Assembly: GCF_020525925.1 (NCBI RefSeq)
Contig: NZ_CP084876.1
Span: forward strand, 5,084,001-5,148,000
DNA length: 64,000 bases
Source: Klebsiella quasipneumoniae subsp. quasipneumoniae
GTDB lineage: Bacteria > Pseudomonadota > Gammaproteobacteria > Enterobacterales > Enterobacteriaceae
Direction: 5' to 3'
Shown: piece by piece, positions 55,632-64,000 of the stretch
Layout of the letters: each line of letters begins with the position of its first letter
Numbering within the stretch: position 1 is the first letter of the stretch
The notes under the pieces: generated by a model
Seen by the model: only the letters and a program-made list of their open reading frames with translations
What the model was told of the DNA's origin: nothing
Databases searched by the model: none
Made by a program: the position numbers and the translations under genes

Positions 55632-56813
55632 ATGACGGAACAACAAAATCAATCCGCCGTGGTTGAAGAGACCAGGGAGGCCGTGGAGACCACACCACAG
55701 CCAGAGAACACTGATAAGAAGAAGGCTGGCAACAAAACCAGCCTGGCGCTCAGCGCGATCGCTATCGCCATTGCGATAGCCGCCGGTATCGGCCTGTATG
55801 GCCTGAACAAACAGCAGGCCTCGCGTCAAAACGAAACCACCTCTGAATTATCAAGCCAGGTCGCGGCGCTGCAAAAAGCGCAGGAAAGCCAAAAAAGCGA
55901 ACTGGAAGGCATTATCAAACAGCAGGCCGAGCAGCTAAACGAAGCCAAACATCAGCAGGAGACGCTGGCCAAACAGCTGGACGAAGTCCAGCAAAAAGTG
56001 GCGGTCATTTCCGGTAGCGACGCCAAAACCTGGCTGCTGGCCCAGGCCGACTTCCTCGTCAAGCTGGCGGGACGTAAGCTGTGGAGCGATCAGGATGTCA
56101 CCACCGCCGCCGCGCTGCTGAAAAGCGCCGACGCCAGCCTCGCCGACATGAATGACCCAAGCCTGATCGGCGCCCGCCGGGCGATCACCGACGATATCGC
56201 CACCCTCTCCGCGGTGAACCAGGTCGACTACGACGGCATGATCCTCAAGGTTAATCAGCTGGCGAACCAAATCGATAACCTGCGGCTGGCGGATAATAAC
56301 GATGACGATTCGCCGATGGATTCTGATAGCGATGAGCTCTCCAGCTCCATCAGCGAATGGCGCGTCAATCTGCAGAAAAGCTGGCAGAATTTTATGGACA
56401 GTTTTATCACCGTGCGCCGCCGCGATGAAACGGCGGTCCCGCTGCTGGCGCCGAATCAGGATATCTATCTGCGGGAAAATATTCGCTCTCGCCTGCTGGT
56501 CGCCGCGCAGGCAGTGCCGCGCCATCAGGAAGAGACCTGGAAACAGTCGCTGGATAACGTCTCGACCTGGGTACGCGCCTATTACGATACCGATGACGCC
56601 ACCACTAAAGCCTTCCTTGAAGAGGTGGATAAGCTCAGTCAGCAAAGCATTACCATGACGGTGCCGGAAACGCTGCAGAGCCAGGCGTTGCTGGAAAAAC
56701 TGATGCAGACCCGGGTGCGTAATCTGATGGCGCAGCCTGCCGTTTCCGCAGGCGGCGCGCCCTCGCCTGCACCTGCAGCACCGGCCGCCCCCGCTGCGCC
56801 GCAAGGAGAGTAA
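55632..56813 (+). CDS. hemX: HemX membrane protein of the heme operon
   Basis: A 393-residue inner-membrane protein with a short acidic cytosolic N-terminus, one membrane helix (about residues 34-55), and a long periplasmic coiled coil and helical part; the C-terminus is Ala/Pro-rich. Often listed as uroporphyrinogen-III methyltransferase, but it has no SAM-binding motif; its role is unknown. ATG 55632 has GGAAG upstream. Third gene of hemCDXY. Confidence 0.93.
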   Translation: MTEQQNQSAVVEETREAVETTPQPENTDKKKAGNKTSLALSAIAIAIAIAAGIGLYGLNKQQASRQNETTSELSSQVAALQKAQESQKSELEGIIKQQAEQLNEAKHQQETLAKQLDEVQQKVAVISGSDAKTWLLAQADFLVKLAGRKLWSDQDVTTAAALLKSADASLADMNDPSLIGARRAITDDIATLSAVNQVDYDGMILKVNQLANQIDNLRLADNNDDDSPMDSDSDELSSSISEWRVNLQKSWQNFMDSFITVRRRDETAVPLLAPNQDIYLRENIRSRLLVAAQAVPRHQEETWKQSLDNVSTWVRAYYDTDDATTKAFLEEVDKLSQQSITMTVPETLQSQALLEKLMQTRVRNLMAQPAVSAGGAPSPAPAAPAAPAAPQGE

Positions 56814-56816
56814 CGC

Positions 56817-58013
56817 ATGCTGAAAATTCTTTTACTCTTCGCACTGTTGATCGCCGGGATCGTGCTTGGCCCGATGATCGCCGGGCATCAGGGCTACGTC
56901 CTGATCCAGACTGATAATTACAATATTGAGACCAGCGTGACCGGGCTGGTGATCATCCTGATCCTCGCCATGGTGGTGCTGTTCGCCATTGAATGGCTGC
57001 TGCGCCGTATTTTCCGCACCGGGGCGCATACGCGCGGCTGGTTTGTCGGCCGTAAACGCCGTCGCGCGCGTAAGCAAACCGAGCAGGCGCTGCTTAAGCT
57101 GGCGGAAGGTGATTACCAGCAGGTTGAGAAGCTGATGGCGAAAAACGCCGATCACGCCGAACAGCCGGTGGTGAACTATCTGCTGGCGGCGGAAGCGGCC
57201 CAGCAGCGCGGCGATGAAGCGCGGGCTAACCAGCATCTGGAGCGCGCCACCGACCTGGCGGGCGATGACCTGATCCCGGTGGAAATCACCCGCGTTCGCC
57301 TGCAGCTGGCGCGCAATGAAAATCACGCCGCGCGCCATGGCATCGATAAGCTACTGGAAATCACCCCGCGTCATCCGGAAGTGCTGCGCCTCGCCGAACA
57401 GGCTTATACCCGTACCGGCGCCTGGCAGTCGCTGCTGGATATCATTCCGTCGATGGCGAAAGCTAACGTCGGCGATGAAGAGCACCGCGCCGCGCTGGAA
57501 CAGCTGGCATGGGTTGGCCTGATGGACAAAGCGCTGGCCGACGGCGGCAGCGAGGGGCTGCGCGAATGGTGGCGCAACCAGAGCCGTAAAACGCGGGCGC
57601 TGGTGCCGCTGCAGGTGGCGATGGCCGAGCGCCTCATCGAGAGCGACGATCACGATACCGCGCAGCAAATTATTATTGATGGTCTGAAGAAACAGTATGA
57701 CGACCGTCTGGTGATGCCGATCCCGCGCCTGAAGACCAATAACCCGGAACAGCTGGAGAAAGTACTGCGCCAGCAGATCAAAGCCGTTGGCGATCGTCCG
57801 CTGCTGTGGAGCACCCTGGGCCAGTCGCTGATGCGGCACGGCGAATGGCAGGAGGCCAGCATCGCCTTCCGCGCCGCGCTTAAGCAGCGTCCGGATGCCT
57901 TTGATTACGCCTGGCTGGCGGATGCTCTGGATCGCCTCCATCAACCGGAGGAAGCGGCCACCATGCGCCGCGATGGTCTGCTGCTGACGCTGCAGAATAA
58001 CCCTCAGCAATAA
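56817..58013 (+). CDS. hemY: HemY protoheme IX biogenesis protein
   Basis: A 398-residue inner-membrane protein with two N-terminal membrane helices (about 1-20 and 40-62) and a cytosolic or periplasmic domain of tetratricopeptide repeats. In E. coli it is linked to late heme synthesis or delivery; the exact role is unsettled. It is not the oxygen-dependent HemY oxidase of Bacillus. 3 bp after hemX. A loose hairpin (58022-58050) follows the stop. Confidence 0.94.
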   Translation: MLKILLLFALLIAGIVLGPMIAGHQGYVLIQTDNYNIETSVTGLVIILILAMVVLFAIEWLLRRIFRTGAHTRGWFVGRKRRRARKQTEQALLKLAEGDYQQVEKLMAKNADHAEQPVVNYLLAAEAAQQRGDEARANQHLERATDLAGDDLIPVEITRVRLQLARNENHAARHGIDKLLEITPRHPEVLRLAEQAYTRTGAWQSLLDIIPSMAKANVGDEEHRAALEQLAWVGLMDKALADGGSEGLREWWRNQSRKTRALVPLQVAMAERLIESDDHDTAQQIIIDGLKKQYDDRLVMPIPRLKTNNPEQLEKVLRQQIKAVGDRPLLWSTLGQSLMRHGEWQEASIAFRAALKQRPDAFDYAWLADALDRLHQPEEAATMRRDGLLLTLQNNPQQ

Positions 58014-58087
58014 CCTCACCTGGCTGTCGCCTCCTGCGGGGCGATAGCCCTTCTCCCCCGCCTTCCCGTTGACGATCCCCCTGAAAG

Positions 58088-58299
58088 AAAAAAACGCCTG
58101 CGCTGAAATCAGGGCAGGCGTTAAAACAGGTCTGTTTGACAACAAATTGGGTGCTTCACTCAACGTAATGTCCATGGTGTTTGATGAGGCATAAATGCGA
58201 CATCTGTCAGTGGACGATAAGCACCGTAAGAACGGCTCTGCATCATTCCGGAGTTTATGAGGCACAAAGGCGAACATAAGAGATGGAATGAGCATCTAC
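58088..58299 (-). ncRNA. glmZ: Small RNA GlmZ
   Basis: A Hfq-binding sRNA that activates glmS translation and is degraded through RapZ/RNase E; GlmY acts as its decoy. The 212-nt minus-strand sequence matches E. coli GlmZ from the 5' end GTAGATGCTCATTCC through the central region to the terminator hairpin AACGCCTGC/GCAGGCGTT with seven T (58122-58088). The position next to hemY is conserved. A -10 GATAAT is correctly placed 7 bases before the start; the -35 is weak, so another sigma factor may share the promoter. Confidence 0.93.
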
Positions 58300-58449
58300 C
58301 CGATTATTATCGCACAGGATCCAGGGAAATTGCATCTACCACAGTGATGAATTGAGAGTTTTCCTGACGCGTATTCTTAAGCAAAGAGAAGATTTTTTAT
58401 CAGCAAGATCAGGGGAATAAGTCATGGCAGGAAGTCACAGAAAACAAAA

Positions 58450-58470
58450 AACCCCGCCGAAGCGGGGTTC
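58450..58470 (-). terminator. Terminator of the argX-hisR-leuT-proM tRNA operon
   Basis: Stem AACCCCGC/GCGGGGTT on the minus strand, tetraloop-like TTCG, then a run of T, six bases after tRNA-Pro. Confidence 0.9.
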
Positions 58471-58475
58471 AAAAT

Positions 58476-58552
58476 TGGTCGGCGAGAGAGGATTCGAACC
58501 TCCGACCCACTGGTCCCAAACCAGTTGCGCTACCAAGCTGCGCTACTCGCCG
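58476..58552 (-). tRNA. proM: tRNA-Pro (anticodon UGG)
   Basis: A 77-nt tRNA with encoded CCA and anticodon loop TTTGGGA. Last gene of the four-tRNA operon. Confidence 0.97.
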
Positions 58553-58594
58553 AAATACTGCTTTTTGAATTTTTAGTTCAATTCGTTAAAGTCG

Positions 58595-58681
58595 TGGTGC
58601 GAGGGGGGGGACTTGAACCCCCACGTCCGTAAGAACACTAACACCTGAAGCTAGCGCGTCTACCAATTCCGCCACCTTCGC
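58595..58681 (-). tRNA. leuT: tRNA-Leu (anticodon CAG)
   Basis: An 87-nt class II tRNA with encoded CCA and a long variable arm; anticodon CAG in CTTCAGGTG. Confidence 0.97.
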
Positions 58682-58704
58682 AAATTCACAACTCTATCAA
58701 ATAA

Positions 58705-58781
58705 TGGGGTGGCTAATGGGATTCGAACCCACGACAACTGGAATCACAATCCAGGGCTCTACCAACTGAGCTATAGCCACC
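58705..58781 (-). tRNA. hisR: tRNA-His (anticodon GUG)
   Basis: A 77-nt tRNA with encoded CCA and anticodon loop TTGTGAT. Confidence 0.97.
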
Positions 58782-58835
58782 ACTGCAAACCTTTTACGCG
58801 GTATTAAAACCACCGCAGCTCCAGCACCGGGTTAA

Positions 58836-58912
<77 letters not shown>

Positions 58913-58933
58913 TTAGCGCCGTTGCGGGGTCGG

Positions 58934-58962
58934 ATAATACGGACTTCCTCCCCCGCTGTCTA
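58934..58962 (-). promoter_or_regulatory. Promoter of the argX-hisR-leuT-proM operon
   Basis: -35 TAGACA (58962-58957), 17-bp spacer, -10 TATTAT (58939-58934), then a C-rich discriminator typical of stable-RNA promoters. It lies just after the yifK stop. Confidence 0.8.
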
Positions 58963-59014
58963 GTGCCTTTTAAAAGAAAATTATCGTTTGCTCATGCTTT
59001 GTTCGTTTTGGCGC

Positions 59015-60400
59015 TTATTCAGCCGTATTATTGACTTGCCCCTGCCTTCCAAGGCCAAACACCTTATAAATCAGGGTAACGGCAGCAAGGAAAATAATGC
59101 CGACAAAGAGCGACATCCGGGTTTCATCATTCAGCCCCATCCCGATCAGCACGCAGATCAGGAAAGCCATGGTGAAATAGTTGGCCCACGGAAACAGCAG
59201 CGAACGGAACGGATGGCTGGCTATCGCTGCCTGATGTACGCGACGGAAACGCAGCTGACTAATCAGGATCACAAACCAGGGCACCATCCCCGGCAGGACG
59301 CTGGCGCTATAGACATAGACAAACACCCGCTGCGGATTAGGAATGATGTAATTCAGGCAGGAGCCTACCAGCAGGATCAGAATAGACAGCGCCACGCCGA
59401 CGGCCGGAACGCCGTTGCGCGATACCTTACCGATCGCCGCCGGCAGCTGACGGTTCTTCGCCAGGGCGTACAGCATACGTCCGCAGCTGTACATCCCGCT
59501 GTTGCAGCCGGAAAGCGCCGCCGTCAGCACCACAAAGTTGATAATCCCCGCCGCGGCGGTAATACCGATTTTGGCAAACGTCAGTACGAACGGGCTGCCG
59601 TTGGAGCCGATTTGATCCCATGGGAAGATGGTGACGATAACGAAAATCGCGCCGACGTAGAAAATCAGGATCCGCCACAGCACTTTGCCCACCGCGCTGC
59701 GCAGTGTGACCTGCGGATTTTTCGCTTCACCAGCGGTAATGCCGATGAGCTCCACCCCCTGATAGGACGCGACCACGATACACAGCGCCGTCAGGAAGCC
59801 CTTCCAGCCGCCGGCAAAGAAGCCGCCATGTTCGGTCAGGTTGCCAAAACCGATGGAGTGGCCGCCGTTGCCAAAGCCGAAGAAAATGACGCCCAGGCCC
59901 ACGACGATCATCACGATAATGGTGGTCACTTTAATCATGGCGAACCAGAACTCGATTTCACCGTACAGCCGGACCGCCGCGAGGTTAGCCAGCGCCACCA
60001 GCCCCACGGCAATTAACGCCGGGATCCACTGCGCCATCTCCGGGAACCAGAACTGCACATAGACGCCGATGGCGGTAATCTCAGAGATGCCCACCGCCAT
60101 CCACATAAACCAGTACGACCAGGCGGTCAGGTAGCCGAAGAAGGGGCTCATATAGCGATGCGCATACACCGCGAAGGAGCCGGTGACGGGCTCAAGGAAC
60201 AGCATTTCGCCCATTGAGCGCATAATGAAAAAGACGAACAGGCCAGCGATAATGTACGCCAGCAGCACGGAAGGCCCAGCCCACTTCAGGGTACTGGCCG
60301 CCCCCATAAACAACCCCACGCCAATCGTCCCCCCAAGGGCGATCAGTTCAATATGCCGGGCCTCCAGTCCACGCTGGAGCTCCGCTTTTTTCTCAGTCAT
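59015..60400 (-). CDS. yifK: Amino acid permease YifK (threonine/serine:H+ symporter)
   Basis: A 461-residue, 12-helix inner-membrane permease of the AAP family; the E. coli homologue was reported to import threonine and serine. Family signature near the N-terminus: [19 protein letters not shown]; the second conserved motif is [18 protein letters not shown]. Length equals E. coli. Between the ECA cluster and the tRNA operon, as in E. coli; in relatives it is under Lrp and GcvB control, not visible here. Confidence 0.95.
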   Translation of the reverse strand: MTEKKAELQRGLEARHIELIALGGTIGVGLFMGAASTLKWAGPSVLLAYIIAGLFVFFIMRSMGEMLFLEPVTGSFAVYAHRYMSPFFGYLTAWSYWFMWMAVGISEITAIGVYVQFWFPEMAQWIPALIAVGLVALANLAAVRLYGEIEFWFAMIKVTTIIVMIVVGLGVIFFGFGNGGHSIGFGNLTEHGGFFAGGWKGFLTALCIVVASYQGVELIGITAGEAKNPQVTLRSAVGKVLWRILIFYVGAIFVIVTIFPWDQIGSNGSPFVLTFAKIGITAAAGIINFVVLTAALSGCNSGMYSCGRMLYALAKNRQLPAAIGKVSRNGVPAVGVALSILILLVGSCLNYIIPNPQRVFVYVYSASVLPGMVPWFVILISQLRFRRVHQAAIASHPFRSLLFPWANYFTMAFLICVLIGMGLNDETRMSLFVGIIFLAAVTLIYKVFGLGRQGQVNNTAE

Positions 60401-60606
60401 ATATCCTCTTGTGTTTGCCGTATTCCGGGTACTCCCGGTTATTGTTATTAACTGAACTCATAGCCTTGCCGACGCGCAGGTCTCCCCCCGCGCGTATGAA
60501 GCCTGCGAATGGTTAATGAATTTTATGGAAATGGCAAATAAAGTATCAGGCGAGTAAAGACATTAAACAGAAAATGGACACAAACTCGCCAGAATGCAGA
60601 GGAATA

Positions 60607-61347
60607 TTAGAGTTTATTGGTGTAATGCCAACGTAAATATCGTAGCAGCCGGGCCTGCCTTTTAATCCGGCTCGGCTGGGAAACCAGGCGGTAAAACCAC
60701 TCCAGCCCCAGATCCTGCCAGAACTTCGGCGCCCGATGAACGTGCCCGGTGAAAACATCGTAAGTGCCGCCGACGCCCATATACAGCGCGTGCGGGTACA
60801 GGCGCCGACAGTCGCGCATAAAGATCTCCTGACGCGGGGACCCCATGGCGACGGTGACGATTTTCGCCCCGCTGTCGCGAATGCGTTCGAACAATGCCTG
60901 CCGTTGCTCAGGCGCAAAATAGCCGTCCTGGCTGCCGACGATATTCACCTGCCAGCGCTGGCGCAGGCTGGACGCCGTCTGCGCCAGGACTTCAGGTTTA
61001 CCGCCGACCAAAAACACCGGAGTGCCTTCAGCGCCGGCGCGCTGCATTAACGCTTCCCAGAGATCGGCTCCCGCCACGCGGGACACCTGGGCCTGCGGAT
61101 ATTTTTTACGCAGCGAACGTACCACGCTGATGCCATCCGCATATTTAAACTCCGCCGCCTCAATCAGCGCCCGCACCTCGGGGTTATCCTCTACGGCCAG
61201 CATTTTCTCGGCATTAATCGCCACCAGCGTCCCCTCCCGGAGAACGCCATCGGCATATAAATAATCCAGAGCGTGCTGCATATCGCGCCAGCCTATGAGC
61301 TGCAGCCCTCTTAACAGGTACAACGGCGCGGAAATGGTCCCAGTCAT
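60607..61347 (-). CDS. wecG: UDP-ManNAcA transferase (lipid II(ECA) synthesis)
   Basis: WecG adds N-acetylmannosaminuronic acid to lipid I in enterobacterial common antigen synthesis at the inner membrane. The ATG at 61347 has AGAAGG six bases upstream and gives 246 residues as in E. coli; the ATG at 61353 lies directly against that site. WecG/TagA family motifs: [30 protein letters not shown] and [13 protein letters not shown]. Last ECA gene of the run; yifK follows. Confidence 0.97.
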   Translation of the reverse strand: MTGTISAPLYLLRGLQLIGWRDMQHALDYLYADGVLREGTLVAINAEKMLAVEDNPEVRALIEAAEFKYADGISVVRSLRKKYPQAQVSRVAGADLWEALMQRAGAEGTPVFLVGGKPEVLAQTASSLRQRWQVNIVGSQDGYFAPEQRQALFERIRDSGAKIVTVAMGSPRQEIFMRDCRRLYPHALYMGVGGTYDVFTGHVHRAPKFWQDLGLEWFYRLVSQPSRIKRQARLLRYLRWHYTNKL

Positions 61348-61358
61348 GTCCATCCTTC

Positions 61359-62705
61359 TCAGACTTGCGGTTGCGAAAGCGGTTTTACGCGCTTATGAAT
61401 CAGTCCCACGCTATCCAGGAACCAGTACAGCAGTTTCGCCGCCAGCAAGCAGATACCAAAGATCACGAGGAAAAACACCACGCGGGAGCCGAACGAATCC
61501 AGCCCCTCGCGCGCCAGCACTATCATGTTGAAGATAGCGCCGAAACAGAAACTATGCAGGATTGCCGCTTTATAGCGATTGCTCTCCCGGTTGCCGAGCT
61601 CATACAGCCAGTCGAACCATTTAATAATCAACCCGACCGCCACAGCGCCCAGCGGCACAAACCAGACGCCGCCCATCACCACCAGCGAGCCAATCAGCGT
61701 CGGCGAAATCGCCAGCCCCGAATGGTTGTTTAACACTTCCCAGGTGAAGTAGTTGGCGGTATTGAGCACCATCGTCGGACGACCGTGCCACATCCAGCTG
61801 GGGATAAAGACGTAGAAGTCGCGGATCATCGGCGCCAGCCCCTGGAAATCGATCTTGTCATAGTTTTGCAGCAGCAGCGCCAGGTTCTCCCACGGCGAGA
61901 AGGTATCGCGTGTGAGATAGAGGAAGGTATAAAACGCTTCGTCGCCGCTGACGTTCATCCCGTAGCGCTTCAGCGCCAGCCAGAACATGCCGACGATGCC
62001 CAGCACGCCCGCCGCAGCCAGCATCCACAAGCTGATCCAGCCGCGAATAATGCCGATAAACAGGAAGATGGCAAAGGCGATGATGATATTGGCGCGAGTC
62101 CCGCCGACGATAGCGTAGGTCAGCAGACCAAAGGCCACGGTGCTGACGAGGAAGAAAATCCACGCCTTATAATCCTGGCGCAGGAAATAGACCACCAGCA
62201 TCGCCGGAATAAAGAAGTAGAAGAAGCGTTTCAACGCCACGCCGGAGACTTCAGCAGAGAAAATCTGGCTGTAAGAGTTGAGCTTAAACAGCAGGAAACC
62301 GTTGTGGGCGAAGAAGATGCCGACGCACAGCAGCGCCAGCCCCATCAGTATGCCCCACGCCAGATGGGTTTCCACCCGGTTCATGGTAAACAGCGGCCGA
62401 CGCGTAATCTCACGCGATGCCGGACGCAGCCGCGTTTTATAGGTCACGTAGTAAATCGCGTAGAAGCACACCGCAATCAGCAGCGTCTGCAGCAAAATCT
62501 CCGGCGGCGCCACGCTGACGTCAAAGCGGAACACCAGAATACTGGTCAGCGGGAAACCGAAGAAAAAGGTCAGCAGAAACAGCAACGAGAAAAAGACGTT
62601 GAAGTTGAAGCGTACCCGACGGAACTCAAACCAGGTGGCGGTGGCGATAAACAGCGTCGACAGCAGCCAGACCACCAGCAGCCCGCTAAATTGCATTAAC
62701 GTCAT
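61359..62705 (-). CDS. wzyE: ECA polymerase WzyE
   Basis: WzyE polymerises the trisaccharide repeats of enterobacterial common antigen on the periplasmic side. 448 residues (E. coli 450), about 11-12 membrane segments with one large periplasmic loop in the C-terminal half (around [18 protein letters not shown]). Its ATG overlaps the wecF stop by 4 nt. Confidence 0.96.
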   Translation of the reverse strand: MTLMQFSGLLVVWLLSTLFIATATWFEFRRVRFNFNVFFSLLFLLTFFFGFPLTSILVFRFDVSVAPPEILLQTLLIAVCFYAIYYVTYKTRLRPASREITRRPLFTMNRVETHLAWGILMGLALLCVGIFFAHNGFLLFKLNSYSQIFSAEVSGVALKRFFYFFIPAMLVVYFLRQDYKAWIFFLVSTVAFGLLTYAIVGGTRANIIIAFAIFLFIGIIRGWISLWMLAAAGVLGIVGMFWLALKRYGMNVSGDEAFYTFLYLTRDTFSPWENLALLLQNYDKIDFQGLAPMIRDFYVFIPSWMWHGRPTMVLNTANYFTWEVLNNHSGLAISPTLIGSLVVMGGVWFVPLGAVAVGLIIKWFDWLYELGNRESNRYKAAILHSFCFGAIFNMIVLAREGLDSFGSRVVFFLVIFGICLLAAKLLYWFLDSVGLIHKRVKPLSQPQV

Positions 62706-63778
62706 GCCTGCCCCTCCGCCGCTAACCGTAGCGCTCGCTGCCAGCCCGTCAGATAGTTCGGCCGGAAGAAAGCGATACCCGACTTATCCACGCTCGCCAG
62801 CTGGCGCTGCGCTTCGCGAACCACGCTGACTTCCAGCGCATCGCTGGTGAACAGCACCGGCACATGCTGCTCGGTCATATCCTGCCAGAACGGGTTTTCG
62901 CGGTTGAGCACGCAGGGAATGCCCGCCTGAATCAACAGGCACAAGGTGCCGATCCCCTGCTGACGCGCAAACAGGAAATAGCCCAGATCGCAGCGGCGCA
63001 GCAGCGCCAGATAATCATGAAACTCAAGCTTCTCGCTGAGGATCTGCAGATGCTCGCGACTAAACAGCGCCGCCCCCGCCTCACGAACCTCATTGATATA
63101 GGCCTCGTTATTCGCCGGATAGCCCATCGGCACGATGACGTTTACCGTATCGCCAAACTGCTGATGGATAGCCTTCAGCGCGGCAATATGTTCATTGCTG
63201 CGATCCCCGGAGTTGCCCACCAGAATGGTCAGCGTGTCGCCGCGCGGCGCGTTTTCGGCCAGGGTATTCAGCGCCGGATCCATACGGGTCGGGAAGTAGA
63301 GTAGTTCGCCCGGAACGCGCGGATGGCGGTTAGCGAACCAGCTAAGATCGCCGCGGGTGGCGAAAACGCGCCCCACCCGCCCCTGCGCCAGGCGGCGCAG
63401 CGGATAGAACAGGCGGAACTTCAGGCTGGTCGCGTTTTCATACAGATCCGCCCCCCAGATATGCCAGTTAAACTGCGATGGGCGGATACCGCCGCTCAAC
63501 AGCGCCAGCCACAGGCCGGTATTGAACTGGCCGTGGAAGAAAAAGCGCTGCTGACGGTTGGCTTTGGCTTGCGCAATCACCGCCTGCGCCAGCGACTTCT
63601 TCCCCGGATAGCAGGTGATGTCCAGCGCCGGATACCCATCACGCACGCTGGCCTCATCACCGACGACCATAAATCTCCTGGCCTGCGGATCGGCGGCCAG
63701 TTCGTCGTTAAAGAACCGCAGTACGGTCTGGTTATGATGCGGGATATCCGATCCCAGTACATGTATCAGTGCTGTCAT
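62702..63778 (-). CDS. wecF: 4-acetamido-4,6-dideoxy-D-galactose transferase
   Basis: WecF (RffT) adds Fuc4NAc to ECA lipid II, giving lipid III. 358 residues (E. coli 359), family 56 glycosyltransferase, soluble or peripheral. Start [16 protein letters not shown] and the segments [15 protein letters not shown] and [19 protein letters not shown] are diagnostic. Overlaps wzxE and wzyE by 4 nt each. Confidence 0.96.
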   Translation of the reverse strand: MTALIHVLGSDIPHHNQTVLRFFNDELAADPQARRFMVVGDEASVRDGYPALDITCYPGKKSLAQAVIAQAKANRQQRFFFHGQFNTGLWLALLSGGIRPSQFNWHIWGADLYENATSLKFRLFYPLRRLAQGRVGRVFATRGDLSWFANRHPRVPGELLYFPTRMDPALNTLAENAPRGDTLTILVGNSGDRSNEHIAALKAIHQQFGDTVNVIVPMGYPANNEAYINEVREAGAALFSREHLQILSEKLEFHDYLALLRRCDLGYFLFARQQGIGTLCLLIQAGIPCVLNRENPFWQDMTEQHVPVLFTSDALEVSVVREAQRQLASVDKSGIAFFRPNYLTGWQRALRLAAEGQA

Positions 63779-64000
63779 GCCCGTTTACGCCAGAGTAAAA
63801 ACACGCCACTACAAAGGGCGAAATAAACAATATAAGTGGCCATATACGCCTGCGCCGCGCCAACCGCGCCGTGCGCCGGTATAAGCCAGTGTGAGAATGC
63901 GGTCAGCAGCGTGAACTGGCTGATTTCCGTCAGAATATAAAAACGCAGCGACGCTTTAGCGATCACCAGATAGCCATAGACGTAGGCGCCTACTTTTAAA
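63775..64000 (-). CDS. wzxE: Lipid III flippase WzxE, C-terminal part (cut by window edge)
   Basis: WzxE flips ECA lipid III across the inner membrane. Only the last 75 residues are present; the frame is open to the window end, so the GTG at 63966 is an internal codon. Seen: the segment [19 protein letters not shown], two hydrophobic helices and the basic end LLWRKRA, as in E. coli. Confidence 0.93.
   Translation of the reverse strand, partial: LKVGAYVYGYLVIAKASLRFYILTEISQFTLLTAFSHWLIPAHGAVGAAQAYMATYIVYFALCSGVFLLWRKRA

Noticed and set aside
55632..56813. hemX as uroporphyrinogen-III C-methyltransferase
   Set aside because: No SAM-binding motif; the protein is a single-helix membrane protein with coiled coil.

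Overview
The window is a chromosomal segment of an enterobacterium, most likely a member of the Klebsiella pneumoniae complex. Almost every gene has a recognisable full-length E. coli/Salmonella counterpart in conserved order, coding GC is high, and the 16S variable regions look Klebsiella-like (recalled, not searched). No prophage, insertion sequence, integron or CRISPR array was seen.

Layout. 1-1.43 kb: start of tufB and its four co-transcribed tRNAs (Thr, Tyr, Gly, Thr; minus strand). 1.4-4.8 kb: coaA (+), birA-murB (-). 5.0-10.6 kb: a complete rRNA operon on the minus strand (16S, tRNA-Ile, tRNA-Ala, 23S, 5S) with P1/P2 promoters, boxA elements and tandem terminators. 10.6-14.6 kb: hemG, trkH, yigZ, pepQ (-). 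14.8-18.2 kb: fatty-acid oxidation operon fadBA with a FadR operator. 18.4-20.6 kb: fre-ubiD (-). 20.8 kb: rfaH (+). 21.3-28.3 kb: tatABC-tatD and ubiE-ubiJ-ubiB, then rmuC (-). 28.5-30.3 kb: udp and dlhH, divergent around two CRP sites. 30.4-34.6 kb: metE, metR, yigM. 34.7-39 kb: yigL-pldB, rhtB, an inserted rpn gene, rhtC. 39-50.9 kb: recQ, pldA, yigI, rarD, corA, uvrD, yigB-xerC-yigA-dapF-lptM, cyaY. 51-58 kb: cyaA, divergent from hemC-hemD-hemX-hemY. 58.1-58.9 kb: sRNA GlmZ and four tRNAs (Pro, Leu, His, Arg). 59-64 kb: yifK and the enterobacterial common antigen genes wecG-wzyE-wecF-wzxE (the last cut by the window edge).

How the genes work together. The core is housekeeping: translation (tufB, tRNAs, rRNA), cofactors (coaA, birA, hemCD, hemG, dapF), ubiquinone (ubiE/J/B/D), protein export (tat), envelope (murB, pldA/pldB, lptM, ECA genes, rfaH), DNA maintenance (recQ, uvrD, xerC, rmuC) and control circuits (cyaA/CRP, metR/metJ, FadR, LexA, GlmZ).

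Three things stand out. (1) The rRNA operon joins the rrnA-type flank (hemG, Ile/Ala spacer) to the rrnB-type flank (murB-birA-coaA-tufB). Relative to E. coli, the roughly 130-kb segment that lies between them there is not at this position. (2) The only clear accessory gene is an Rpn-type nuclease between rhtB and rhtC. It carries a strong internal Shine-Dalgarno and an in-frame ATG that would give a 69-residue C-terminal protein, matching the known rpn toxin with intragenic antitoxin arrangement. (3) Three diverged copies of one hairpin repeat family occur, one of them inside the rRNA spacer. A probable corL leader peptide also precedes corA.
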